A program made the position numbers and the translations under genes. From contig NZ_CP113797.1 of the NCBI RefSeq assembly GCF_026802175.1, positions 2,085,026-2,149,025 of the forward strand: 64,000 bases of DNA. The letters are read 5' to 3'. The notes beneath the pieces were generated by a model. That model worked only from the letters and a program-made list of their open reading frames with translations. It was not told where the DNA came from and ran no database searches. This DNA comes from Thermocoleostomius sinensis A174. GTDB taxonomy: Bacteria; Cyanobacteriota; Cyanobacteriia; Elainellales; Elainellaceae. Positions 30,263 through 39,483 of the stretch are shown one piece after another. How positions within the stretch are numbered: position 1 is the stretch's first letter; each line of letters begins with the position of its first letter.

Positions 30263-31123
30263 TCAACTGGTGCGATCGCCTTCATTTGCCCTTTCCAAGC
30301 GTTTAGGCTGACGATGACGCCAATAAAGCGCAATACTTGCGCCCAACACAGATATGGCACATAGTACATGCACCACATTAAACGGTGTGCCCGGAAAAAA
30401 CCAGGAGTCTGTGCGCAAAAACTCGATAAAAAACCGACCAAAGGGATACCAAATTAAATACAGCAGGGTGATATCGCCATCCCGCAACGGCGATCGAAAC
30501 CGACGCGAGATCCAGAAAATGAGACCAAAACCAATCAAATTCCACAGCGATTCATACAAAAACAGCGGATGAAAACGGGTACTGTCGGGATATTGAGCGA
30601 GGTCGTTGTAGGGTGGAATTCGGTGGGGACGATCGATGCGCAGCCCCCAGGGCAAGGTAGTGGGTGGGCCATACAGTTCTTGATTAATAAAATTCCCCCA
30701 CCGTCCGATCGCCTGTGATAGGGGCAGCGCTAGGGTAATGGCATCCAAAAAGACCAAGGGGGGCAGGCGGCGAACCCGGGTATATAACCATAGGGCAATC
30801 CCACCAAAAATGAACGCTCCAAAAATATGAATCCCCCCTGTCCAGATTTTGAAAATGTCCAAGGGGTTCTCAAGATAGTGACCAAACCCGTCTGCTGTCC
30901 GCGGAGACTGAATAAACACATAATAGAGCCGCGCCCCAATAAAGGCGGGAATCAGCACCCAAAACAACATGTCCCAAAAATCATCCGCTTTTTGCCCTCG
31001 TCGCTCTACCTCACGACTTGCAATCAACGCCCCCACCAGTACGGCGGTGGCCATCAGCAATCCATACCAACGTAGGGCGATCGGGCCAAATTCAAAAATG
31101 ATTGGGTCAACAGGAGGATACAT
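30263..31123 (-). CDS. lgt: prolipoprotein diacylglyceryl transferase
   Basis: Transfers diacylglycerol from phosphatidylglycerol to the lipobox Cys of prolipoproteins, in the inner membrane. The 286 residues start at the ATG at 31123; a TTG at 31192 would add 23. Seven membrane segments are seen. The signature QAIGRWGNFINQELYG has the catalytic Arg141, Asn144 and Glu149. The usual loop GGxxxHGGxxGG reads GGIHIFGAFIFGG here, with Phe101 where most Lgt have the key His and a His two residues earlier (99). Either an accepted variant or a change in activity. Confidence 0.9.
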   Translation of the reverse strand: MYPPVDPIIFEFGPIALRWYGLLMATAVLVGALIASREVERRGQKADDFWDMLFWVLIPAFIGARLYYVFIQSPRTADGFGHYLENPLDIFKIWTGGIHIFGAFIFGGIALWLYTRVRRLPPLVFLDAITLALPLSQAIGRWGNFINQELYGPPTTLPWGLRIDRPHRIPPYNDLAQYPDSTRFHPLFLYESLWNLIGFGLIFWISRRFRSPLRDGDITLLYLIWYPFGRFFIEFLRTDSWFFPGTPFNVVHVLCAISVLGASIALYWRHRQPKRLERANEGDRTS

Positions 31124-31249
31124 AGAGATTACAGGAAAGTGAGGGATGCAATGTAAGGATAAAGAATGCAGGTTAAAGGATAACAAGAACAAGCCTGAGG
31201 TTTTAGCCGTTATATGTTGCCTTTGGCCGGTTAACTTGGTCTTTTCCCA

Positions 31250-32806
31250 CTAATCCTCTAAGTATCCTAGATCGCGCAAACGCCGCTGCACTTCTGGATC
31301 GTCAAATCCAGGAGCGCGGGTGGTTCCGGCAGTAGCTCCTACCAATCGATCGGACTGACCGGCAAAGACTTGAAGACATTCCTGTAAAGCTTCCACGTTT
31401 TCGGGCAGGATGTCACTGAGGTTCAGACTTTCTTGGGGGTCTTCGTAGACATCGTACAGTTCCAAAAACCGATCGCCTGTTTCAATGAGTTTGTGATTGC
31501 CAATCCAAACAGCACGACGGGGGACATCACAAGCTCGATCGCGAATTAATTCAGGCTGACGCTTTAACAGTAAATTCAAAACATTCTGCGGCGGAATCGC
31601 TTCCGAAAACACCTGACGCTGGATTCGCTCGGTGGTTGGGCTATGCACCAAGCTTTGGGCCGTTTCGGCTTCGTCACTCAGTCCAGCAGCGGTCAACACT
31701 GTGTGAAATAAATGACAGGTAGACACAACCGTCTCTACAGCCGTCTTACGCGGCAGATGATTATACGGATCGCGAATAATTAGCGGCACTTGCACCAGTT
31801 CGTTGTACAACGTCAGCGAATGTCCAATGAACTGCTTTTCTCCTAAATGCTCGCCGTGATCCGAGCACAAAATCACCAGCGTTTCATCTAACACCCCTGC
31901 TTGTTCAAGTCGGCTAAAGAATGTGCCAACTTGTTCATCTTGATAGGCCACTTCTGCATCATACATCCCATCGAGAGCAGCTTTTTGTGGCTCATCCAGC
32001 GCCCCTGCCAACGGCGCCAACCAGCCATAGACATCGCTATTAAAGCGACGTAAATAATGCTGAGCCGATCGATCGCGCAACACATGGGGCGCAAATCTCT
32101 CCATATATCGACGCGGCGGGTGATAGGGCATATGGGTTCCCATCAAGTTAATGAACGTAAAGATTGGTTGATCGGCATCGACACCTTTCCGATGGATCAA
32201 CAATTGCGCAGCATCATCAAGGGATTTCACAGTATTTCCTTTAAAGCTGAGAGCGGTCTGCCACAGTGGCAGCATCAAAGGCGTGAAGGAAAGTTCCAGT
32301 AGTGCTTCAGAGCGAGCAAAGGAATCTTGCACTTGATTCAAGAGTTTGGCTAATAGCTGCTTAAATCCTTGACGATAGCGATCGAGTAATCCTGAAGGAA
32401 CACCGGCTTGATTAGGATGGGAGGTTAGCAAACCGCTGTAGTTAAGGAAACTGTAGAAACCACGTCGCAGTCCATTGTTGATCACCCCTACTAGTGGGTT
32501 GTTGCAAAATCCTGCCGTAAAATAGCCACCCGCTTTCAGCCTTTCTGCCAAGGTGGGAAGATCGGCCGGCAAAGTTGAGTAGGATTGCACCGTTTGATGC
32601 ACCGATGGATATACTCCGGTGAACATAGACGCATGAGAGGGAATGGTCCACTGGGCCGGAGCAATGGCGCGTTCAAATACCGTCGCGTCCTCGGCTAGGG
32701 CATCGATGTGGGGCGATGTGGGCAACGGGTAGCCATAGCAGGAGAGGCGATCGGCGCGTTGCGTATCCAGAACGAGGAAAATAATATTGGGACGACGGTT
32801 CACCAT
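31250..32806 (-). CDS. sulfatase-like hydrolase/transferase (alkaline phosphatase superfamily)
   Basis: 518 residues. The N-terminus NIIFLVLDTQRADRLSCYG supplies the first metal Asp (14), and CSDHGEHLGEKQFIGHSLTL supplies the later metal Asp-His pair, as in sulfatases. The nucleophile site, normally C/S-x-P-S-R for formylglycine, reads TIPSH (residues 54-58). Thr54 cannot become formylglycine, so a classic sulfatase reaction is unlikely; a phospho- or phosphonate-ester hydrolase or a phosphotransferase is more probable (inference). There is no signal peptide, so cytoplasmic. Confidence 0.85.
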   Translation of the reverse strand: MVNRRPNIIFLVLDTQRADRLSCYGYPLPTSPHIDALAEDATVFERAIAPAQWTIPSHASMFTGVYPSVHQTVQSYSTLPADLPTLAERLKAGGYFTAGFCNNPLVGVINNGLRRGFYSFLNYSGLLTSHPNQAGVPSGLLDRYRQGFKQLLAKLLNQVQDSFARSEALLELSFTPLMLPLWQTALSFKGNTVKSLDDAAQLLIHRKGVDADQPIFTFINLMGTHMPYHPPRRYMERFAPHVLRDRSAQHYLRRFNSDVYGWLAPLAGALDEPQKAALDGMYDAEVAYQDEQVGTFFSRLEQAGVLDETLVILCSDHGEHLGEKQFIGHSLTLYNELVQVPLIIRDPYNHLPRKTAVETVVSTCHLFHTVLTAAGLSDEAETAQSLVHSPTTERIQRQVFSEAIPPQNVLNLLLKRQPELIRDRACDVPRRAVWIGNHKLIETGDRFLELYDVYEDPQESLNLSDILPENVEALQECLQVFAGQSDRLVGATAGTTRAPGFDDPEVQRRLRDLGYLED

Positions 32807-33336
32807 AACAAAACTCGAAATGAGGGAGCAAGAGGGCTGGCAAACTGCGAAGCAGGGCTATATCAAATCAATAGCTTGCAGATTGTCCAACGCCTGAAGG
32901 TAACTAGTTACTCAGGGTAACAGTTCGAGCGTAGCAACGGAGTAGCCCTCAATAAAACCATCTTTGGGCGGGTCTATCTCTCTCTTTTGCTAGAAGGCAA
33001 GATGAAAAAACTAAGAAATGGGATGAAGAAGATGAACAAGAAATGCCAGGAATGAAACGATCGGACACAGACTCTTAAGCGATTGCCTCCCAACTATCCA
33101 TGCCGCTTGGCAAACTGGGTAGCCTGATAGTATGCAAGGATGACTTACGCTATGCTATGGAACAAAAATCAAACTGTAGCAAACTAAACCATTGTCTGTG
33201 AACCACTAACCCGAACATAGGAGATGGGTAGCAGCATGGAAAAGATTGTCCAGGTTCTGTTGTCAAAACCTAGTCACATCTGTCCGATACTATCTGTTAA
33301 AGCGCATATTTAGCCACTTCGCTTGGTTTCATCTGG
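32807..33336. other. intergenic region upstream of the polyamine operon
   Basis: About 530 bases between the divergent sulfatase-like gene and potA. It contains the perfect 12-bp palindrome GTAACTAGTTAC (32900-32911), a candidate operator, and AT-rich stretches that could hold the potA promoter. No open frame is supported. Confidence 0.45.
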
Positions 33337-34470
33337 ATGCCAACTATGTCTCAAACTGTTCTACAAGATCGAGGGTTTGCTGAAACAAATACCCGGCTAG
33401 ATGTTGAACTGCGAAAAGTATTCAAGGTCTTTAATGGGGACACTGCCGTGCGCGGCATTGACTTGGATATTCACCAAGGGGAGTTCTTCAGCATTTTGGG
33501 GCCATCAGGCTGCGGCAAAACGACGACATTACGGTTAATTGCTGGGTTTGAAGAACCAACGGGTGGAGAAGTGTTAATTCGGGGGAAATCCATGATGCAT
33601 GTGCCCCCCTATCGGCGCCCTGTGAACACCGTGTTTCAAAGCTATGCCCTATTTAATCATCTCACGGTCTGGGAGAACGTTGCCTTCGGGTTACGCTTGA
33701 AAAAATGTAGCAAAGCTGAAGTTCAAGAACGGGTGGCTAATGCATTGCAGTTGGTGAAGATGGACGCATTTGTTCGCCGCTATCCTGCTCAGCTTTCAGG
33801 AGGGCAACAGCAACGGGTAGCTTTGGCGCGAGCGCTGGTCAATCGTCCGGCAGTAGTTTTGCTAGATGAACCCTTAGGAGCACTCGATCTGAAGCTACGC
33901 AAAGAGATGCAGGTGGAGCTTTCTAATTTGCATCAGGAATTGGGCGTGACGTTTGTGATGGTGACACACGATCAAGAAGAAGCCCTGAGTTTGTCCGATC
34001 GCATTGCGGTGATGAATATGGGCAAAATTGAGCAAATCGGCACGCCCAGTGAAATTTACGAATCGCCCAAAACTCCATTTGTAGCAGACTTCATTGGGGA
34101 TACCAACTTGTTTCAAGGGCGCGTGGAAGCGACTCAGACCTCGGCGTTGCAGGTTGTTACCCAAAATGGACTCAAGATGTGGGTCAAACTTCAAGACACG
34201 TGGAATGGCTCGCTTCCCAGTGAAGTGGTGATTAGCGTTCGTCCGGAAAAGATTCAGGTAGGGACAACTTCAACGACAGACGCCATTAATGCCTATGAGG
34301 GTACGCTCAAGCATGTGATGTATTTAGGAACCCATGTGCACTATGTGGTTGAACTGCTGACCGGCGATCGCCTGACGGTGCTGCAACCCAATCGTTCAGA
34401 GGCATTGCCACTCCATGCACCCGTTCAGGTTTATTGGGCAGCCAACGATTGTTTAGCTCTGACCACCTAG
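33337..34470 (+). CDS. potA: polyamine ABC transporter ATPase
   Basis: Energises spermidine/putrescine import. 377 residues: Walker A GPSGCGKTT, Q-loop VFQSYALF, ABC signature LSGGQQQRVALARAL, Walker B VVLLDEPLGALD, and switch His in MVTHDQEEAL. A C-terminal regulatory TOBE domain follows from about residue 245. It heads a plus-strand operon potA-potD-potD-potB-potC. The N-terminal ~20 residues (MPTMSQTVLQDRGFAETNT) are an extension; an ATG four codons later is also possible. Confidence 0.93.
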   Translation: MPTMSQTVLQDRGFAETNTRLDVELRKVFKVFNGDTAVRGIDLDIHQGEFFSILGPSGCGKTTTLRLIAGFEEPTGGEVLIRGKSMMHVPPYRRPVNTVFQSYALFNHLTVWENVAFGLRLKKCSKAEVQERVANALQLVKMDAFVRRYPAQLSGGQQQRVALARALVNRPAVVLLDEPLGALDLKLRKEMQVELSNLHQELGVTFVMVTHDQEEALSLSDRIAVMNMGKIEQIGTPSEIYESPKTPFVADFIGDTNLFQGRVEATQTSALQVVTQNGLKMWVKLQDTWNGSLPSEVVISVRPEKIQVGTTSTTDAINAYEGTLKHVMYLGTHVHYVVELLTGDRLTVLQPNRSEALPLHAPVQVYWAANDCLALTT

Positions 34471-34502
34471 ATGTGTTGAAGTTTGTTGATTAGGAGAAAT
34501 CT

Positions 34503-35669
34503 ATGCCTCCCCAAAATCCTCGGATATCTCGATGGCGTCAGGGCCGAGCGTCTACTGGAGCAGTATTCACCCGACGACGATTTATTCAGGCTTCGGCCGC
34601 GGCCGCTTCTGGAGTCGCGCTCTCGAATTGTGCCCGCAATCTGTCAAATAATCAAACCCAAGCTCCTCCCACTAGTAGCCCCACGGCTGCTGACCCTAAT
34701 ACCCTCTATGTCTATACATGGGCGAATTACACCGATGATGAACTAATCCAAACCTTTCAAGACCAAACGGGTGTGCGGGTGGTAGTGGATCTATACGACT
34801 CGAATGAAACCATGTTAGCCAAGCTAGAAGCAGGCGGAGGCAGTCAATACAGCGTGGTATATCCTTCGGACTATGCCGTTACGCAAATGCTAGAGAGCAA
34901 TCTGCTGGCAGAACTGGATCAATCGCAGTTACAAGGATTAAACAACTTACGCGAACCCTGGCAGAACCCCAGCTATGATCCTGGTAATGCCCATAGTATT
35001 CCAACGACGTGGGGCACAACTGGGCTAGCGTATAACCCTGAGACATTGGGAACTGATATTCAAGGCTGGGATTATTTGTTTGACAATGTTGACTCGCTCA
35101 GCCGTCAAGTTACCCTACTCAACGATGTGCGCGAGGTATTTGGGGCAATTTTGATGCACTTGGGCTACTCGCTCAACTCGACCAACCCGGCTGAAATTGA
35201 AGAAGCTTACCAAGCACTGGTGCAACTGAGACCAACGATCGCCTCTTTCCTCACCAACGGTTGGGAAGATCAGTTGGCCAGCGGCGATTTCTCGATTTCT
35301 ATGGCTTATTCCACTGATGCCATTGCTCTGATTGATGACGCTCCAGAGTTAACCTATATTGTGCCTGAATCGGGGTCGTCAATTTGGACGGACACAATGG
35401 CCATTCTAAAAACAGCTCCAAATCCTGATGCCGCTTATGCGTGGATCAACTACATTTTGACTCCCGAAAACTCTGCCAAGTTAGCCGAACGCCTCAAGTT
35501 CGCCACCCCCAACAAAGCCGCCTTCGAGTTGCTGCCAGCTGATCAACAGCAAAACAAAAATCTCTATCCTCCAGAAGCAGTAGTGGCGAAGGGAGAAGGT
35601 GTGACGAACGTCGCTCCAGAAATAGCCGCCTTGTACGATCGCTACTGGACGCAGTTGACAAGTAGCTAG
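34503..35669 (+). CDS. potD: polyamine-binding periplasmic lipoprotein 1
   Basis: Captures spermidine or putrescine for the PotABC importer. 388 residues with a twin-arginine-like signal (TRRRFIQASAAAASGVALSN) ending at Cys43, a lipoprotein-style site although Asn at -1 is unusual. The mature protein starts TLYVYTWANYTDDELIQTF and has the PotD fold motifs VDLYDSNETMLAKLEAGG and IPTTWGTTGLAYN. TTAGGAG lies 7 bases before the ATG. A close paralogue follows at 35836. Tat export would imply folding before transport (inference). Confidence 0.9.
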   Translation: MPPQNPRISRWRQGRASTGAVFTRRRFIQASAAAASGVALSNCARNLSNNQTQAPPTSSPTAADPNTLYVYTWANYTDDELIQTFQDQTGVRVVVDLYDSNETMLAKLEAGGGSQYSVVYPSDYAVTQMLESNLLAELDQSQLQGLNNLREPWQNPSYDPGNAHSIPTTWGTTGLAYNPETLGTDIQGWDYLFDNVDSLSRQVTLLNDVREVFGAILMHLGYSLNSTNPAEIEEAYQALVQLRPTIASFLTNGWEDQLASGDFSISMAYSTDAIALIDDAPELTYIVPESGSSIWTDTMAILKTAPNPDAAYAWINYILTPENSAKLAERLKFATPNKAAFELLPADQQQNKNLYPPEAVVAKGEGVTNVAPEIAALYDRYWTQLTSS

Positions 35670-35835
35670 TAACCAGTTCTCTCTAGTTGAATATCGATAC
35701 AAGTTACTCCTGATCCTGCTCAAGTCGTATGACAGAATACCTCACTCGGTTAGTAACTATGGCTCAGTAGGACTAGTATGGCTAGCTCATCGACTAGCTT
35801 ACAGATTGTCGTTTCATGCCGTGAGGGTGTAATCT

Positions 35836-37011
35836 ATGCCTCCCCAAACCTCTCGATCGCCTCAGTGGCGATTGGCAAACAGATTTTCAGCTACAACCCG
35901 TCGCCGTTTTCTCTTGGGTTCTGCCGCCGCTGCCTCTAGCATCATTCTCAGCAATTGCGCTCGCAGCATTGGTACAACTGGTACGGATGATGCCACAGAG
36001 GGGTCACTAACCGCGACTTCAACTGCAAACGCTGACAATAAAACGCTTTATATCTATAGTTGGAGCAGTTACATTGATCCGGACGTGATGCAAGCATTTG
36101 AAACCAAAACAGGCATCAAGCCGATCGTCGATACCTACGATTCTAACGAGGCGATGCTGGCCAAGTTGCAGGCGGGCGGTGGCAATCAGTACAGCATCAT
36201 CTGTCCCTCGGATTACATGGTGACGCAGATGGTGGATGCGGAGATGCTACTGCCGATCGATCACACTCAGTTAAGCGGCTTAGATCAACTCAAACCTCAG
36301 TGGCGCAACCCCGGCTATGATCCCAATAATGCTCACAGTGTACCATTGGCTTGGGGAACAACCGGATTTATGTACAATCCAGACAAAACCGGAACAACGG
36401 TGCAAGGCTGGGAGTATGTCTTCGAGAACGCCAACGCCCTGACGCGACAAGTAACCCTGCTGAATGACGTGCGCGAGGTATTTGGCGGCGTGTTGATGCA
36501 CTTGGGCTACTCGATTAATTCCACTGATCCGGCTGAGATTGAAGCCGCTTATCAAGCCCTGGTCGATCTAAAACCCGCGATCGCTGCTTTCATGTCGTTT
36601 GGCTGGGAAGATCAGTTATCCAACGGAGATACAACCATCTCACAGGTGTTTTCGGTAGATGCCATCGCCTTGGCCGATGAAAATCCTAACTTGACCTACA
36701 TCACGCCAGCTACAGGCACGTCGTTATGGACAGACACGATCGCCATTCCTAAGACGGCTCCCAATCCAACTGCTGCTTATGAGTGGATCAACTTTATGCT
36801 AGCTCCAGAAAACTCGGTGGGATTAGTCGAACGATTGAAGTTTGCCACTCCTAACCAAGCCGTGTTTGAGCAGCTATCCGCCGACCTCAAGAGCAACACC
36901 AATCTATTTCCGCCCGACGACATCTTAGCCAAATGCCAAGGATTGGCCCCCCTACCTCAAGAAGCCGCTAATTTGTACGATCGCTATTGGACGCAATTAA
37001 CCAGCAGCTAG
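35836..37011 (+). CDS. potD: polyamine-binding periplasmic lipoprotein 2
   Basis: 391 residues, clearly a tandem duplicate of the preceding PotD: same MPPQ start, same twin-arginine/lipoprotein leader (TTRRRFLLGSAAAASSIILS, Cys41), same blocks VDTYDSNEAMLAKLQAGGGN and NDVREVFGGVLMHLGYS. It differs at the ligand-facing start (YIYSWSSYIDPDVMQAF versus YVYTWANYTDDELIQTF), so ligand preference may differ. The potB ATG is 5 bases after its stop, so this copy is tightly coupled to the permease. A 166-base gap separates it from copy 1. Confidence 0.9.
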   Translation: MPPQTSRSPQWRLANRFSATTRRRFLLGSAAAASSIILSNCARSIGTTGTDDATEGSLTATSTANADNKTLYIYSWSSYIDPDVMQAFETKTGIKPIVDTYDSNEAMLAKLQAGGGNQYSIICPSDYMVTQMVDAEMLLPIDHTQLSGLDQLKPQWRNPGYDPNNAHSVPLAWGTTGFMYNPDKTGTTVQGWEYVFENANALTRQVTLLNDVREVFGGVLMHLGYSINSTDPAEIEAAYQALVDLKPAIAAFMSFGWEDQLSNGDTTISQVFSVDAIALADENPNLTYITPATGTSLWTDTIAIPKTAPNPTAAYEWINFMLAPENSVGLVERLKFATPNQAVFEQLSADLKSNTNLFPPDDILAKCQGLAPLPQEAANLYDRYWTQLTSS

Positions 37012-37016
37012 CTGAC

Positions 37017-37931
37017 ATGTCTACCACTACCCCTACCTCTCCTCTTACAGAGCAACCCAAATTTAGGTCGTCTTGGACGCAAAAACTGTCGAGATTGGTG
37101 CAGCCGTTTGTGCTATTGGCCCCAGCCGGAGTATGGCTATTGTTGTTATTAGTGCTGCCCGCGCTGCTGATTCTAGAGCTAAGCCTAATTCCCGGCTTTC
37201 GTCTAGGCCAAGCGGCTGGAGCCTATGGCTTAGGAAATTATTTCGATATTTTTCAGTTTACCTATCTTCAAGTCATTGGGCGATCGATCTACTTTGCCCT
37301 GGGAGCAACGACGCTGTGTCTGCTGCTGGGCTTTCCCGTCGCCTACTGGATTGCGCTCATGGCTCCCAAACACTGGCGTAATTTGTTGTTGGTGGCGTTT
37401 ATTTTGCCTTTGTGGACTTCGTCGCTGCTGCGGGCCTACGCCTGGATCACCATCTTGCGACCCAGTGGGGTGCTGAATTCTATGTTGGCGGCACTGCATT
37501 TGCCCACTCAAAATTGGTTGAATCAAAGCCCTGCGGTCTTCATTGGCATGGCCTACAGTTTCTTACCCTATATGGTGCTAATTCTGTATGCTTCCCTAGA
37601 GAAGCTAGACACTCGTCTGTTGGAAGCGGCGGCTGATCTCGGAGCTACCCCTCAACAGTCCTTTTGGAAAATTACTGTGCCTCAAACCTTACCCGGAATT
37701 GCCGCAGGGTGTCTCCTTGTTTTCATTACCAGCGTCGGTGATTTCGTAGTTCCAGAACTACTAGGCGGCGCTTCTAGTATGACCATGTCGCGCTTGATTT
37801 ATAACCAGTTTTTGGGCGCAACACGCAACTGGGGCTTTGGTTCTGCCCTCAGCATGATTATGATTTTGGCTGTCAGTTTGGCAATCGCGCTGTTGTTGCG
37901 ATATGGCGATCGAAACAGTAGCCTGAGTTAG
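37017..37931 (+). CDS. potB: polyamine ABC transporter permease
   Basis: 304 residues from the ATG at 37017, five bases after the second potD; an in-frame TTG inside that gene is unlikely. Six membrane segments begin with FVLLAPAGVWLLLLLVLPAL. The ABC coupling (EAA) loop is LLEAAADLGATPQQSFWKIT VPQ, which contacts PotA. It pairs with PotC to form the membrane channel. Hydrophilic N-terminal 35 residues (Thr/Pro-rich) are cytoplasmic. Confidence 0.92.
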   Translation: MSTTTPTSPLTEQPKFRSSWTQKLSRLVQPFVLLAPAGVWLLLLLVLPALLILELSLIPGFRLGQAAGAYGLGNYFDIFQFTYLQVIGRSIYFALGATTLCLLLGFPVAYWIALMAPKHWRNLLLVAFILPLWTSSLLRAYAWITILRPSGVLNSMLAALHLPTQNWLNQSPAVFIGMAYSFLPYMVLILYASLEKLDTRLLEAAADLGATPQQSFWKITVPQTLPGIAAGCLLVFITSVGDFVVPELLGGASSMTMSRLIYNQFLGATRNWGFGSALSMIMILAVSLAIALLLRYGDRNSSLS

Positions 37932-37958
37932 GGAATAGGGAATCGGGAGTCGGGAACA
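37931..37958. repeat. GGGARTH heptamer array, four copies
   Basis: Units GGGAATA, GGGAATC, GGGAGTC, GGGAACA start at the last base of potB's stop codon region. Same STRR type as at 25805 and 46005. The following 240 bases (to 38200) are low-complexity, with a C-rich stretch of CCTAATCCC-like words at 38125-38195. Confidence 0.8.
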
Positions 37959-38200
37959 GGAAACGGCGTGGCTGCATTCAAGTCGGAGTTGCCTTGCTCC
38001 CCACCCCTGCTTCTGGAGGGAGTAGAGAGCCAGATCGCTTCCTCGCCCGGTTGGGAGAGAGCGAGGATGAGGGGGGCGGTCAGACTTAGATCTCGATTCA
38101 GCCATACCTAGGAAAAACCTCTAGTCCTCTAATCCCTAACACCCAGCACCTAACCTCAACTCCTAATCCCCAGCACCCCATCCCTAATCCCCATTCACTT

Positions 38201-39007
38201 ATGTCTCAACCCGCTTTAACCAAACGAACTTCCTGGCAGATGATTGTGACGCTGCTGCTGTTCGGCTTTATGTACTTCCCAATTTTGGTGCTAGCATTCT
38301 ACAGTTTCAATGCGTCGCGTTATAGTTCGCGTTGGGAAGGGTTCAGTCTGCGCTGGTATGAAAGTCTGCTGAATGATTCGCGCATTCTATCGTCGTTGCA
38401 AGACAGTTTGTTTGTAGCGTTTTGTGCGGTGGGGGTTTCGGCAATTCTGGGCACGATGATGGCGGTAGGATTAGCCAAATACCGCTTCTTTGGCAAAGGA
38501 GTCTATCGTGGCGTCTCATACTTACCTTTGATTATCCCTGATATTGCGATCGCTGTGGCAACGTTGGTGTTTTTGGCGACGCTGGGTGTTCGGTTAAACA
38601 TTTGGACGATCGTGGCAGCGCATGTGGTGTTTTGCTTGGCGTATATTGCGGTGGTGGTGTCGTCGCGGTTGGCAAACCTCAATCCCCATCTGGAAGAAGC
38701 GGCGTTGGATCTAGGAGCGACTCCGCTGCAAGCGTTCATCAAAGTGTTGTTGCCTGAACTCATGCCCGCGATTGTTTCAGGGTGTTTGCTAGCTTTTGTG
38801 CTGAGCATGGACGATCTGTTGATTGCCAGCTTCACCGCTGGAGGGGGAGCCAATACCTTACCCATGGAAATCTTTAGCCGTGTGCGCACGGGAGTGAAAC
38901 CCGATATTAATGCTTTGAGTGTGGTGCTGATCTTGTTTTCAGGAGCCTTGGCTTTTCTGGCAGAGTATCTTCGCTATCGCAGCGATCGGCGACAATTCCG
39001 GCAATAA
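38201..39007 (+). CDS. potC: polyamine ABC transporter permease
   Basis: 268 residues, six membrane segments, start SWQMIVTLLLFGFMYFPILV. The coupling loop is LEEAALDLGATPLQAFIKVL followed by LPELMPAIVSG. This is the second permease subunit. It is separated from potB by about 270 bases of repeat-rich DNA, unusual inside a pot operon, so it may have its own promoter or the insertion came later. The C-terminus is basic (YRSDRRQFRQ). Confidence 0.92.
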   Translation: MSQPALTKRTSWQMIVTLLLFGFMYFPILVLAFYSFNASRYSSRWEGFSLRWYESLLNDSRILSSLQDSLFVAFCAVGVSAILGTMMAVGLAKYRFFGKGVYRGVSYLPLIIPDIAIAVATLVFLATLGVRLNIWTIVAAHVVFCLAYIAVVVSSRLANLNPHLEEAALDLGATPLQAFIKVLLPELMPAIVSGCLLAFVLSMDDLLIASFTAGGGANTLPMEIFSRVRTGVKPDINALSVVLILFSGALAFLAEYLRYRSDRRQFRQ

Positions 39008-39124
39008 CCTTCGATAAAACCCGCTTATATATATTCCACGATACTTAGGAAGTTTGTAGGTCTCGGTTACAATGCCAAGTGAATCAGGGTGCCATGACTA
39101 CCTGAGGTAATCGGAGAACGACTC

Positions 39125-39346
39125 ATGGCTTACCGAGATCAGCTTTATCCTTGGTGCATCGTCCATTCGGTGCATGGTGCTCAATCTACTGTAGTGGCTC
39201 GATTTCGGCGTCGGACAGATGCAGAGGCCCATCTGAGGATTCTGCGTCAGACTCATCCTAGCTTCACGTATCGTATTTTGTTCGAGAAAGCCCCTGCCGA
39301 CCAGCCTTCCGAGCCGCCGATCGAAACCCCAACGGATGATATTTAA
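39125..39346 (+). CDS. small conserved cyanobacterial protein
   Basis: 73 residues. The block YRDQLYPWCIVHSVHGAQST, VVARFRRRTDAEAHLRILRQ recalls a short protein found in many cyanobacteria. GGAGAACG 8 bases before the ATG is a good ribosome-binding site. The last 20 residues are Pro/Glu-rich and probably unstructured. No signal or membrane segment. Function unknown. Confidence 0.78.
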   Translation: MAYRDQLYPWCIVHSVHGAQSTVVARFRRRTDAEAHLRILRQTHPSFTYRILFEKAPADQPSEPPIETPTDDI

Positions 39347-39451
39347 TGCAATGGTGATTTTAATTTAAATCGATAAAAACCTCAGCTAGCGGCGGCGGAC
39401 GACTGGTGATAGTCGAGGATGATAGCTTGGTTGCAACGAGCGGCGACAAAG

Positions 39452-39483
39452 ATCGGCCATAAATGCAATCGGCTATAAATGCA
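39452..39483. repeat. imperfect 16-bp tandem repeat over the stop codon
   Basis: ATCGGCCATAAATGCA is followed directly by ATCGGCTATAAATGCA (one mismatch). The second copy contains the stop codon of the 698-residue gene. Probably a slippage duplication at the gene's 3' end. Confidence 0.75.
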
